From the NCBI RefSeq assembly GCF_043641665.1, contig NC_092190.1, positions 24,324,510 through 24,388,509 of the forward strand: a DNA stretch of 64,000 bases, read 5' to 3'. Position numbers and translations under genes: made by a program. This document shows positions 21,457 to 33,300 of this stretch, piece by piece (positions within the stretch are counted from its first letter, which is position 1; every line of letters starts with the position of its first letter). Source of the stretch: Enoplosus armatus (Eukaryota > Chordata > Actinopteri > Centrarchiformes > Enoplosidae). Under the pieces are notes generated by a model that saw only the letters and a list, made by a program, of their open reading frames with translations, was not told where the DNA came from and did no database searches.

Positions 21457-21927
21457 ACTGTCATAGCCCGGCTCTTAAGCTACGACCCGGAAGGGAGACG
21501 AAACAGGTTTTTAAACAACGAGCAGGTGTGTTTATTTACAACGTGCTAACAAAACAGAAAAAGATGTGAAAACAAGAAATAATAAAGCAAAAGACAACCG
21601 TGTCCACGATGGTGGAGACCAGTCTATGGGGAAGTGGTGACGTTTTTATACAGCATCACACCGGGTCCAGGTGTGGTTCATGAAGGAAATGATGACCCTC
21701 CGACCTGACCTGGATCCTGCAAAACAAAACGAAAAACAACAGAAGACAGAAGGACACCTAGTGGAGCAGAGGAGTCATCGCAACTCATGTTAGCTAATGT
21801 TAGCTACCAAACTAGCCAGCCTGCAAAACTCATCACAACCCTCTATGTCTTGCCTTTCATACACCGCACTCTAGTACGTGGTGGACTTGTAGTGATTTTC
21901 ACCCCTTTGGAAAGGTAAGTCATGGTT
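21457..21927. repeat. LTR-like fragment, copy 3 of 3
   Basis: Near-identical partner of 16352-16822 and start of the third array unit. The distance between these two copies gives a unit of about 5.1 kb (16352-21456). Confidence 0.75.
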
Positions 21928-23942
21928 ATGTTACGTTAAATTCCATACAAGAGAAAATAAGACTTTGGACTTGCTGTATGCGAATATCAGGGATGCATAC
22001 AGCTCCACTGCCCTCCCCCCACTGGACAGATCAGACCACAACCTCGTCCTGCTCACACCATCATACAAGCCTGTGGTTCAGCAGCAACCAGCTACAGTGA
22101 GGACAGTGAGGAAATGGTCTCATGAGGCCATGGAGTCACTGCGTGGCGCACTGGAGGCCACTGACTGTATTGCCCTGTTTGAACCACATGGTGAGGACAT
22201 TGATGGCCTGACAGACTGTGTCTCGGAGAACATTGGGTTCTGTGTGGACAACTCCATCCCCTCTACCCTAACAACAAACCCTAGGTAACTAGAGACCTGA
22301 AGGCTCTTCTCAATGAAAAGAAGAGGGCTTTCAGAGCAGGGGATCGCACTGAGCTCAAGCGAGTAGAAAGAGAACTGAATCACAGACTAAAGGAAAGCAA
22401 GGATGCCTACAGCAGGAAACTGGAGGAGAAGCTGGAGAGGAACAAGGCCAAAGAGGTGTGGAGTGGGATGAGAGAGATCACCGGCCTTCAGAAGAAAGGT
22501 GGGGGGAGCACTGCTGAGGGGAACGCTGAAAGAGACAATGAGTTAAACCAGTTTTTCAACAGGTTTGACTCCACCACCCCCACCCCCAGTAGCCCCTCCA
22601 TGGCTCCTGGGAGCCTGAACTCCACCTCACTTCCCCCCTCACACCTCTACAGCAGACACCCCTCTGACTTGCACCCCCCACCACCCATTATCACCCCACT
22701 GCTAACACCCATCAAAGACTCTGCCTCATCCCCCACCACCCACACCGGACTACACATCACAGCCAGGTGACGAGAGAGCTAAAGAGGCTCAGCCAGGGAC
22801 AAGCTGCTGGACCGGATGGCATCAGCCCTCTCGTGCCGAAGGCATGCTCCAGCCAGCTTGGTGGAGTCCTCCAGCATCTCTTTAACCTAAGCCTGAACCT
22901 TCAGAGAGTTCCAGTGTTATGGAAAACATCCTGCCTGGTCCCAGTGCCCAAGAAAAGCCGCCCTACAGCACTGAACGATTACAGGCCCATAGCACTGACC
23001 TCCCACATAATGAAGGTCATGGAGAGACTGGTCCTTGCACACCTTAGACCACAGGTGTGCCCATCACAAGACCCACTGCAATTTGCATACCAGCCCCGTG
23101 TGGGGGTTGATGATGCTATAATCTATCTGCTGCAGAGGGCCTACTCATCACGGGACAGACCCAACAACACAGCCCGCATCATGTTCTTTGACTTCTCCAG
23201 TGCCTTCAATACCATCCAGCCCACACTGCTGAAGGCCAAGCTGGAGGACATGCAGGTGGACGCTCCCCTCGTCGCATGGATCCACAGCTATCTGACGGGC
23301 AGACCACAGTTCGTAAGACTACAGGGCCGTGTGTCTGACCGTCTGATCAGCAACATCGGAGCCCCCCAGGGAACTGTCTTATCTCCCTTTCTCTTTACCA
23401 CCTACACTGCAGACTTCAAACACTGCACAGAGTCCTGTCATCTGCAGAAGTTCTCAGATGACACGGCCATAGTAGGATGTGTGGAGAGTGGACGGGAGGA
23501 GGAGTACAGGGACCTGGTGGACCGCTTCGTGGGATGGTGTGGGGAGAATCACCTGCAGCTGAACGTGGCAAAGACTAAGGAGATGGTGGTGGACTTCAGG
23601 AGGAACAAGTCCCCACCCTCTCCTGTTTCCATCGGTGGGACGGATGTGGAAATCCTTCCATCATACAAATACCTCGGTGTCCATCTGGACAACAAGCTGG
23701 AGTGGTCCACCAACACGGATGCTGTATACAAGAAGGGCTTGAGCCGGCTTTTTTTCCTCAGGAAGCTCAGGTCCTTCAATGTATGCGACAGGATGCTCCA
23801 GATGTTCTATCAGTCTGTCAAAGCAAAGGACGCCAACAGACTGAGGAAACTCATCAAGAAGGCAGAGTCTGTTGTTGGCTCCAGGCTTGTCCCCCTGGAG
23901 GAGGAGGTTGAGGAGAGGATGCTAGCTAAACTGCTAGCAATC
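21928..23942 (+). mobile_element. 5'-truncated LINE, left part (split by a nested insertion)
   Basis: Array-unit-3 copy of the element at 16823-19370, with the same frameshifts near 22275 and 22767. The RT frame 22767-24023 keeps FSDD but carries a 48-base in-frame deletion at about 23818, removing 16 residues (VASTIYFAATCWGAGI region), and is then cut at 'gcaatc' (23942) by a minus-strand Rex1-type LINE. The remaining 3' part resumes at 27507. Confidence 0.86.
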
Positions 23943-24313
23943 AGAATCAGAATCAGAATCAGAAATACTTTATTGATCCCCGGGGGGAAATTGTACAGTA
24001 CCGGTGCTCCCATTCCAGAGTAGGAAAATAGCATAATTTAGAACTAAAGGTATGTACAAAATATAAAAATAAGAAATATAAAATAAAAAATATACACATT
24101 TACAGTATTTAAGTGAGTGAGGTAAAAAAATATATATATATACAGTAAAAATGTATATATATGTATGGATGTGTTGCACTGTAGTGTATAACTATATATA
24201 TATTGCACTATACATGTTTGCACTTAAACAATCACAATAAATAGTGAGGTAGTGTATGACAGATGAAGTAGATATAGATACAGATTTCCAGTCTCTTCCT
24301 GAGTGTCTGACAC

Positions 24314-26449
24314 TCAGAGGGAGGAGCTGAACAGTCTGATGGCCACAGGCAGGAATGATTTCCTGTGGCGCTCTGTTGTACATTTGGGAGCAATGAGTCT
24401 CCCACTGAAGGTGCTCTTGTGTCCGACCAGTACGTCATGGAGAGGATGTGAAACATTGTCCAAGATGCCCCGCAGTTTAGACAGCGTCCTCCTCTCTGAC
24501 ACCACCGTCAGAGAGTCCAGCTGCACCCCCACAACGTCACTGGCCTTGCGGATCAGTTTGTTTAGTCTGTTGGAGTCCGCCACCCTCAGCCTGCTGCCCC
24601 AGCATGCAACAGCATAGAGGATAGCACTGGCCACCACAGACTCATAGAACATCCTCAGCATAGTCCGGCAGGTGTTGAAGGACCTCAGCCGCCTCAGAAA
24701 GTAGAGACGGCTCTGGCCCTTCCTGTAGAGGGCATTAGTGTTCTTTACCCAGTCCAGTTTATTGTCTATGTGAACTCCCAGGTACTTGTAATCCTCTACA
24801 ATGTCGACACTGACCCCCTGGATGGAAACAGGGGTCATCGGCGCCTTGGTCCTCCTCAGATCAACAGTCAGTTCCTTTGTTTTTGTCACGTTGAGCTGCA
24901 GGTGGTTCTGCTCGCACCATGTGACAAAGTTCTCCACAGCAGCCCTGTACTCCTCCTCATCACCTTTGCTGATACATCCAACTATCGCTGAGTCGTCAGA
25001 AAACTTCTGAAGATGGCAGGTCTCTGTGCAGTAGCTGAAGTCCGTGGTGTAGGCGGTGAAGAGGAAGGGAGAGAGGACAGTCCCCTGCGGGGCCCCGGTG
25101 TTGCTGACCACCCTGTCTGACACACAGTGTTGTAAGCGCACATACTGTGGTCTGCCAGTCAGGTAGTTGACAATCCAGGACACGAGGGGGGCATCCACCT
25201 GCATCTCCGTCAGCTTCTCATCCAGTAGAGCCGGGCGGATGGTGTTGAACGCACTGGAGAAGTCAAAAAACATGACTCTCACAGCGCTCGCCGGCTTATC
25301 CAGGTGGGCGTAGACGCGGTTGAGCAGGTAGATGATGGCATCCTCCACTCCAAGTCGGGGCTGGTAGGCGAACTGAAGGGGGTCCAAGTGTGGCTTGACC
25401 AAGGGCCGGAGCTGCTCTAGGACGAGTCTCTCCAGGGTCTTCATGATGTGGGAGGTCAGTGCCACGGGTCTGTAGTCCTTGGAGCCACTGGGACGCGGCG
25501 TCTTTGGAACAGGAACGAGGCAGGATGTCTTCCACAGCACGGGGACCCTCTGGAGACTCAGGCTCATGTTGAAGACGTGGTGAAGTACTCCACATAGCTG
25601 GGGGGCACAGGCTTTAAGCACCCTGGGGCTGACACCATCGGGGCCTGCAGCCTTGCTGGAGTGGAGTCTCCTCAGCTGTCTTCTAACATGGTCGGCAGTG
25701 AAGCACACTGTAGAGGTGACCGGTGGGGGAGGGGTGGTGTCGTCAGGTTGAAGAGTGCCGTCAGCCTGGGGACTGGGGGACGAGGTGTGAGGAAAGATCT
25801 CACAGGGGGGTGGGGGGCTGTGAGGAGCAGGAGGGGGTGGGGGGAGTGGAATAGGTGAAGGTTGGAGGCAGACAGCAGAAGAGTCATGGGGGGGTTGAGC
25901 AGGGCCCACAGAGTCAAATCTGTTGAAAAACAGATTCAGTTCGTTGGCCCGGTCCACACTGCCTTCAGCTCCTCTGTTGTTGGTCGGCCTGTAACCCGTG
26001 ATAGTCCTCATTCCACTCCAGACCTCTCTGGTGTTGTTCTGCTGGAGTTTCCACTCCAGCTTCCTCCTGTACTTCTCCTTGGCCTCCCTGATCTTTACCT
26101 TCAGTTCCCCCTGGATCGTTCTCACCTCGTCTCTGTTGCCAGCTCTGAAGGCCCTCTTCTTTTTGTTCAGTATGGCCTTGATGTCCTTTGTCACCCATGG
26201 CTTGTTATTTGAATAACAATGGACAGTCCTTGCTGGGACAGTGGAGTCCACACAGAAGTTGATGTAGTCCGTGATGCACTCTGTGAGCCCATCAATGTCC
26301 TCTCCATGCGGCTCACAGAGCGCCTGCCAGTCAGTCACCTCAAAACATCCCTGAAGTGTCTCATAAGCCTCCTCTGACCATCTCCTCACTGTCCTCGTGG
26401 TTGCAGGCTGGCTCTTGACTAGAGGCACATAACAGGGGTTGAGGTGCAC
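24314..26449 (-). pseudogene. LINE linker and reverse transcriptase, long open frame
   Basis: 711-codon frame: tail of the endonuclease, basic coiled linker, a proline-rich segment near residues 190-255 (PLPPPPPAPHSPPPP), then an RT with DYRPVALTS, FFDFSSAFNT, GAPQGTVLSPFLF, FSDD, YKYLGVHID and C-terminal RHRKSFLPVAIRLFSSSL. It is intact over the RT but disconnected from the start of the ORF by a 7-base deletion near 26480. It would have been the polymerase for target-primed reverse transcription. Confidence 0.84.
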
Positions 26450-27111
26450 TAGGTTGTGGTCTGACCTACCCAGAGGGGGGAGGAGCTGTATGCATGCTTA
26501 ACGTTAGCATACAGTAAGTCCAGGGTCCTCTCCTCTCTAGTGGGGCAGCTCACATACTGTGTGAAGGTGGGAAGTGTCCTAGCCATGGTGACGTGGTTGA
26601 AGTCACCCGAAATAGCAATGAGTGCATTCAGGTGTTGAGTCTGTAAACGGGCTATGGCGGAGTGAATGACGTCACACGCCGACTTCGGGTTGGCAGAGGG
26701 GGGGATGTAAACAGTCACAACAATGGCATGTGAGAACTCCCTGGGCAAATAATACGGCCTGAGTCCTACAGCCAACAGTTCAATGTCCGGGCAACAGACA
26801 CGATCCTTGATGGTGATGTGGGAAGGATTGCACCACCGGTTGTTAACGAGAACAGCAAGCCCCCCTCCTTTACGCTTACCGCTCCCGGTGCAATCCCTGT
26901 CGGCCCGGACGGTCTGAAAGCCGTCGATGGAAACGTTGTCGTCGTGAATGTCCTGGTGCAGCCATGTCTCCGTAAAGCACATTAAACTACACTCCCGGTA
27001 CTCCCTCTGACTCCTGGCCAGCGCCGTCAGCTCGTCCATCTTGTTTGCCAGCGATCTCACGTTGCCCATGACGAGAGAGGGGAGACACGGTTTATATCTC
27101 CTTTTCTCCAT
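26449..27111 (-). pseudogene. LINE endonuclease N-terminal part
   Basis: 220-codon frame with VMGNVRSL, CFTETWLHQD, VYIPPSAN and SGDFNH, going out of frame at the 7-base deletion, so GRSDHN is lost. The 13055-16345 copy keeps this region intact, which shows the break is specific to this copy. Confidence 0.83.
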
Positions 27112-27506
27112 AAACCTCTGCTGTCTCGACCCGACTCTCTACCCTCGTCGCTTCGTTCCCCCTCTGCATCCTCTGTGTGTTTTTCTCCGGATTTCAGCGG
27201 GGATCTCCGATGATCTGGTCTCCAAGCCGGCCGGCTTCAGAGCGATCAGCTGATCTCCGGAGTAAACAATGCGGCCCAGAAGTTGCTGCGCGACCGTCCG
27301 ATGTTTGAATGAAAGTAATTCCAGAGTGAAAAAAAGTACCAGAACTCTCTCCACCAGCATGTTTGAAGAGGGTACAACTTCAAAAGTCAGTACTCAAAAA
27401 GTTCTGAGTTAAATAAAGAAATAAAGGAGAAAAGTACGAAAAAGAAGAAAACAAACGAAAAAGCGACTGTAACCGGCTGCATGCACGTCGGCGCATGCGC
27501 TCAAGG

Positions 27507-27994
27507 ATCATGGACAACACCTCCCACCCCCTCCATAACACAGTGGACAAACTGAGGAGCAGCTTCAGCAGCAGACTCATCCAACTGTGCTGTCCCTACT
27601 GCTGTCAGACTTTTTAATACATCTGCCTCTGCCAGACCGGTCCTCACAGAACTGGACTGAACCGGACTTTCTGCACTACCTCACTGCACCCTCACACTTT
27701 GAATATATATCATATATATATTAAGCCTACACAGTCATCACATAACATACACTATATTGATATTATATATCATTCTATTCTGTGTATGTATGCTTGTGTC
27801 TGTATTATCTGCCACCACCTCCTGACTACTTGTGCACCTATTTATTTATTTTAGACTTTGCTGGCTAATGTACGTTTTTGTATAATTTTCTTTGTGTATT
27901 TGTTCTTATATTTCTTGTGTATTTTGTGTTTTGGCTGCTATGACAATTTAATTTCCCTTTGGGGATGAATAAAGTTATCTATCTATCTACCTAT
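27507..27994 (+). mobile_element. 5'-truncated LINE, right part after the nested insertion
   Basis: Continues the LINE interrupted at 23942, starting 'atcatggacaacacc'. It matches 18888-19370, including the AT-rich palindrome-like segment near 27702-27722 and the 'gatgaataaagttatct' tail. Confidence 0.86.
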
Positions 27995-28808
27995 TCTGTG
28001 GTAAACGTAACGTAAGTGATTGTAGAGTTCAGTGGTAGCAGTGACTCACTAGCCATTTGTGAGGTTGCTGGTGCGGTAAACATTTCCATGGTAACAGTGA
28101 GCTCCATCAATCAGAGACTTCGCTGTTACACTTTAGGATTGTGGGTAGTGTAGTACTTCTCTATGACACAGCAAGTAAAATATGTTTTTCTTAAAACGAA
28201 GTTGATATCATACGGACTTTTGGCTTCTACAGGAGCATATACCCTTGTTTCACAATCTCATAGTTCGTGGTAAGTCTACCTTGGATGGGTGTGACATTAT
28301 GGCACCTGTTCTCCAGGTGAGTCCAATGTCCCCTTCCTGGCTTTGGGACTCCTGCAACATGTAAACATTATCTCTTCCAAACTTTTGACCAATTAGCAAA
28401 AGACTTTGCGATCACATTTTCCAACCCCAGCCTCTGGGTCTCCTGAAACACAAAGTTTTCCAAACTGCTGAGCAACCCTGCTTACAAGAGTCTCTAGAGT
28501 TTGATGCATGTCAGCCGTTGTTGGTATGGACTTCAATGAGATCCATGGGGGGGTGAAGTAATATGATAAACACACTCCACAGACTCAAACAGTTCTGGAG
28601 ATGAAACTTCTAAGTGTGTCTTTAGGTCAGCTAACTGTAAATGAAAGACTCTCAAGTACAGGTGACATGTTTATTGAGTGACAGTTCTTTTCTCAGTTTT
28701 CACTGATCCATATTAGTTGTTATTACATAATATTATTACAATCCACCTCTTTTATTCACATAGTTTGTTTTACTTATTAATATTGAGTCTTAGTCTTTGA
28801 CAGTCTTA
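27995..28808. repeat. odorant receptor 5' flank (array unit 3)
   Basis: Nearly identical to 19371-20184, with scattered single-base differences. Presumed promoter region for the OR at 28809. Confidence 0.7.
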
Positions 28809-29735
28809 ATGGATAATGAATTAAATGGAACATATATAACTTTTGGAGGGCATGTGGAAGTTCACAAATACAGATATGTTTATTTTGTGATTATGTTCAC
28901 AGTATATATTCTAATAATATGCAGTAATTCTACCATTGTGTATATTATCTGGATTCACCAAAACCTCCATGAGCCTATGTACATCTTCATTGCAGCTTTG
29001 TTAATCAACTCTGTTCTTTTCAGCACTGTGGTCTACCCAAAGCTTCTGATCGACTTTTTATCTGAGAAACAGATCATATCATATTCAGCCTGTCTCTTCC
29101 AATTTCATGTATTTTACTGTTTAGGCGGTTCAGAGTTCTTACTGCTGGCAGCCATGTCCTATGACAGGTATGTGTCTATATGTAAACCTCTGCAATATCC
29201 AACTATCATGAGGAAAACCACTGTCAGTATTTTCTTGGTTTTAGCCTGGACTCTACCTGCCTCTCAGGTCACTGTGCCAACTGCTTTGAGCGCCAAAGAA
29301 GAACTCTGTAGCTTTATTTTAAAAGGAGTTTTTTGCAATAACACAGTTTACAAACTTCAATGTGTGATCTCAAAAGCACATTTCATACGAGATATGATCA
29401 TACTGCTTAATGTTGCACTTCTCCCTGTGCTTTTCATATTTCTTACATACACCAGGATACTCATAATATCCTATCGAAGTAGTAGAGAAGTCAGGAAAAA
29501 AGCTGCACAGACCTGTTTACCCCACCTGATAGTTTTGTTAAACTTTTCCTGTTTGTGTGTGTATGATGTCATTACAGTTGGACTGGAATCTAATTTTCCA
29601 AAGACTGTGCATTTAATAATGAACTTACAAATCGTTTTATATCATCCTCTCTTTAATCCAATCATGTATGGACTGAAAATGAAAGAAATTTATAAACACC
29701 TCAGGAGGTTGTTCTGTCCAGCCAAAGTGAACTGA
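28809..29735 (+). CDS. odorant receptor, tandem array copy 3 (intact, 308 aa)
   Basis: Single-exon OR starting at the ATG at 28809. Two residue differences from the 20185 copy, five from the 11838 copy. Landmarks as in its siblings: NGT 6-8, HEPMYIF 54-60, Cys95, MSYDRY 116-121, three ECL2 cysteines, KKAAQTCLPHL, NPIMYG. The protein part of the pseudogene at 6882-7734 is closest to this copy (one difference). It is the last intact OR of this subfamily in the window; similarity to the array ends at about 29824. Confidence 0.94.
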   Translation: MDNELNGTYITFGGHVEVHKYRYVYFVIMFTVYILIICSNSTIVYIIWIHQNLHEPMYIFIAALLINSVLFSTVVYPKLLIDFLSEKQIISYSACLFQFHVFYCLGGSEFLLLAAMSYDRYVSICKPLQYPTIMRKTTVSIFLVLAWTLPASQVTVPTALSAKEELCSFILKGVFCNNTVYKLQCVISKAHFIRDMIILLNVALLPVLFIFLTYTRILIISYRSSREVRKKAAQTCLPHLIVLLNFSCLCVYDVITVGLESNFPKTVHLIMNLQIVLYHPLFNPIMYGLKMKEIYKHLRRLFCPAKVN

Positions 29736-30500
29736 TGTATCACTCATGACTGATTAGTTTCTCATTTCTTGTGTAATAATCCTGAAGATGAGTGACTCCT
29801 CTGATCATTGGATGGTGTTTAATGTTTAATGATGATGTTCTGAATTTGTATTTGTTGCTTTCAAATACTTTCACACACACACACACACACAGCCACCACA
29901 GGGCCATAGCTTCCACTGAGATGCCAACGCCATGTCCTCAGTGTTTTTGACTCAAAATGTGTTTGAGTCTGCTGAAGTGCAGCTACCTCCTATAACGACA
30001 GTTGCACAGACTTTTTAAAGATCCTCAAAGGTCTTTAAATGTGACTGCTTTTCATTAGCTTATCGACATTTTGGGGCCATCAATGATAAAGATGAGATGA
30101 TAAAATGTTTATGTGTTTACAAAATTAGGCTTTACTCCTCTAAAAGCTCTATAGGCTGTTGCGCACAAAGTTAGGAAGGTTTAGGTGCACACACCTAAAC
30201 TGCACCTCCAGGTCAGGCGGGCTAAATCGAGCACTGGAAAAAAAGAAATAAAGTAATAGATTTGACTGTTTCTAAGCCAAGAAAAATCTGGATAACTCCA
30301 GCTCCAGAACTAAAATGTCTCTAAAAAGAAAGATGTGTTCACAAAATGAGGCTTTAACTGAAAAGTGTAATGGAAAATGGAAAGGGATTCAACCAGCATG
30401 CATGTAACCACTGCAAGAGTGAAGCTGTAGCCCACTTACTAGGACCAAACCAAATGTAGAAGAATTTACTGTGTTAAAAAATCTGAACAGAAAAAGGTGG
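29736..30500. other. array edge and intergenic sequence
   Basis: The first 90 bases are OR 3' flank. Similarity to the other units stops near 29824 ('gtgtttaatg'). A short CA microsatellite lies at 29872-29891. The rest holds no gene I can recognise. Confidence 0.55.
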
Positions 30501-31150
30501 TATGCAGTCAATATTGAGATGTTACCATTCACTATATAAACTCAGTAGGGAGATAAACTCACATATTGTCTCAGTCTGTTTCTCAGTCCCCCCCCACCTC
30601 CCTTTCCTGTTCTGCATTTCCTGGCCTCCTCATCTGCATGCCATGCCCTCATTAGTCACTCACTACATGTACCAACCTACTTCCATTGCTCCCTTGTTCG
30701 ATTATCCTAGTTGCAATGTCGCTGTCTTGCCTTTTGTTGTTTTGTTGCTTTCAAGCTTCTGTCACTCGAACCTGAACTTGTCTGCCTACCTACCAGTACC
30801 TGCCTGCCCGTAAGTCTCTCTTCATCAATAAATCACTGACATCATCCTGCCTGCCAGCTTTGTCTGCTTGTGCCTGATCCTGCATCATGACAGAACGATC
30901 CCACCAAAAATTAGGCCAGCAGGTGATTTATTTTCTGTGGAAGAACTTAATGAGGTGACTCACATCATTGTGTGCCTTCTGAACTACTGCAAAACACCTC
31001 CAGTGAGGAGCAGACATTGGATTTTATTAACACTCCAGCCTCCCTGTCTGCTCGCAATGGACCTGCTAGCCTCCAGCCTCCACTTCGGCCTCCAGCCTTC
31101 ACCTTGGTCACCTAGCCTCCGGTCTGGGGGGGGGGGGGGTTCTGTCACAG
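30501..31150 (+). mobile_element. probable Gypsy LTR and leader fragment
   Basis: Pyrimidine-rich, with 'ctgcctacctaccag' and 'tgcctgcctgcc'-type phrases, a polyadenylation-like 'caataaatc' near 30827 and a 'catcatgacag' junction near 30884. These are features common in fish Gypsy LTR ends followed by a leader. The following 100 bases resemble a degraded gag start. No intact frame. Tentative. Confidence 0.35.
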
Positions 31151-31189
31151 TCAGGAATTATTTTACCTGCCTACTTCTTATGTTTGTTA

Positions 31190-31910
31190 GGGTTAGCCCC
31201 TAACCCAGGAACCGGACCTCCCCTCCAGAGCTCACATTTCTGGGGCTGAGCCTCCATGCTACTGATACCTCTGCAACACTGTCCTGAAATGCTCCAGGGG
31301 ATCCGCGAAAACGGAGCTGTGTACCAAGTTCTCATCAAGATAAGGCTGACAGATGGCATCTTGTAGGTCTGACATTCCCCCATATTCCTCTGGAATTCTG
31401 CAGGTGCAGAGCTGAGGCCAGACGAGATCTTGACCCAGTGATGGAGGCCCCAAGGTGTAATGAGTGTCAGTGAGTCAGTGGACGACTGTCTGAATCCAGG
31501 AACCCTTGATGGTATGCCTTCCTCTGGTTGAGGACTGAAAACCTGGAACTGCCACTCAAGTATTCTTTCACCTCTGCATGGATGCCTGGGGATGGAGATG
31601 TAGACTGACATGGGGTCCCTCAGACTGACATGCATGTTGAGGGAGGGTATGCAGCCGATGTCACCCTGGTTAGAGAAAGCCTCACACTCCTAATACAGGG
31701 TCTGTCTCGCGGCCTCTCCAGGTCTCTGACAGGTGTCAGAACTGGTGGCAGACAGGTTGACAGGATACACAGCTTTGACTGCCTGGAGGTGGCCAACCAA
31801 GGTAACATTGAAGCTGATGATGGTCTCTCTGACAGTGGCTTGAGGTCCGTTGTCCCACAGGGCGTCCACTGATACACCATCCAGCTTGCAGTTTACCAAC
31901 ACTGTTTTCC
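31190..31910 (-). pseudogene. Gypsy-type protease and reverse transcriptase remnant
   Basis: Read on the minus strand in shifting frames. Protease start near 31890-31830: KLDGVSVDALWDNG, where the usual catalytic D-S/T-G reads DNG. RT region near 31420-31260: FGLSSAPAEFQRNM-like text broken by a frameshift, then AICQPYLDENLVHSS and HFRTVLQRY. The catalytic YLDD position reads YLDE. Multiple stops. Dead copy. Confidence 0.72.
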
Positions 31911-32620
31911 TGCTAGACTAATCAGCTTTTTCCTGTATGGTGACTTAATGTAGTTGATGTGGGGGTTAGGCTGTTGTTGTTGTTGTTTGTGTTTGGATTT
32001 GTTTACATGTGTCTCCCTCTCCGTCTCCAGTTGATAGTGGGACGTGTGGACAGGAGCTACCGATTGTGACCTCTCAGAATATGGCACCACAATGGAAGCA
32101 GTGGTTGCACTCTCCATGTTTCACAGCCTGTAGGTCCCTATCTAGTCATATGTCTGTCTCTCCTTGTAGACTGGTAAGTGGCGGGCTGGTGACTGGTAAA
32201 CAGAGGACTGGTGGGTGGAGGGATGATAGGTATGTGGACTCACCCCTTGCCTAATGCTTTGCTGTGGTTTCCATGGCTGTAAGGAACATCTGCCTAAGGA
32301 AGTACTTCCTCTCTCCCTCCAGACTTGCAGCCTCACTGAGCTTTTCTATGAGAATCTCATCACTTGCATGGATGTCATTTAAGTAGAGCCTCATTTGGAA
32401 CTTGATGGCATCACAGAGGACTCCTGTCTCAATGGCACAGAAAAATTAACGCTGTACCATGTCTGGGCTGTAGTACTCCTGGGTCTCTCCCTCACTGGAC
32501 TTCCACAGCATCCTCTCCTTTATCTCGATGGCCCTGAACAGGAACTGCTGTGCAGACTCTCTAGGTTCCTATGAAACATTGGTGAGCCTGTGATATAAGT
32601 CAGTCGTGCCTTCCCCTTGT
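31911..32620 (-). pseudogene. Gypsy-type gag remnant
   Basis: Minus-strand pieces: ESAQQFLFRAIEIKERML near 32510-32560, IKFQMRLYLND and DEILIEKLSEAASLE near 32320-32400, and a degraded zinc-knuckle-like HCFHCG near 32085-32100. These are typical of fish Gypsy gag. Several stops. It leads into the protease remnant at 31890, in normal gag-pro order. Confidence 0.65.
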
Positions 32621-32796
32621 AGTGCCCCTTTAAAATGTTTGATTGACAGGCTCTGTCTCCGGAGAGTGACCTCTGCTATGGGTAGGTAGTGTGGTGTACT
32701 GTGCCTTATCTCCAACTGTTGATGACTGAGAGAGGCTAACCTGTCCCCCAGACTGATATGGGGAGATGTTGGTGCCCTTTCTGCTTCTCTCTCACC

Positions 32797-33300
32797 TCAT
32801 CCCAGCCTTTCCCTGACAGGCTTGACCCGAGAGACATGGGAGGTAGGGTGGATCCGCATAGACTGAGGCAGTCGGAAGCGGACTGCAGCTGGGTTGATGA
32901 CCTTGGCGATGGGGAATGGGCCCATGAACTGGGGAGCTCCCGATCCCATGTAGATGTCCAAAATGCCAAATTCAAGGTTTCCAAATGGTAGTGCACAAAC
33001 CAATGGGTGACATCATGGTGGCTACATCCACTTCTTTTGTACAGTCTATAGGTCAGAGACGATGGTCCTGGGCAGACCATGCAGTTGGATCTTTAGCTCT
33101 TTAGCAGTGGATAACTTGGGTAGAGGAATGAAATGAGCTGATTTGGAAAAGCCAGTCAACAACCGTTAACAGATTAACAGTGTTACCGTCAGATGAGGGC
33201 AGGCCTGGGATAAAGTCCAGAGAGATGTGAGACCAGGGTCAATGGGGAGCTGGCTGGAGGAGTCCAACAGGATCGTCGGACTTGCAAACGAGCTCCATTA
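32797..33300 (-). pseudogene. Gypsy-type integrase C-terminal remnant
   Basis: Minus-strand text includes FIPGLPSSDGN (near 33190-33215), a degraded GLPRTIVSD (near 33065-33090) and the C-terminal strand-rich domain [20 protein letters not shown] with [12 protein letters not shown] (32815-32925). It lies 5' of the gag remnant on the same strand, which is the wrong order for one element. Confidence 0.75.

Larger units (their letters stand above)
23943..27506 (-). mobile_element. Rex1-type LINE, near full length, nested in another LINE
   Basis: Minus-strand LINE inserted into the LINE of array unit 3, interrupting 'gcaatc|atggac'. The 3' tail shows four 'agaatc' repeats at 23943-23966. The ORF reads as an endonuclease start (27111-26449) and a long frame (26449-24314, 711 codons) with the linker and an RT carrying FSDD. 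A 7-base deletion near 26476-26483 breaks the endonuclease C-terminus just before SDHNL, and an upstream nonsense change near 27138 is absent from the 13055 copy. It extends slightly further 5' (to 27506) than the 13055 copy. An ATC on both sides may be a 3-base target duplication. Confidence 0.88.
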
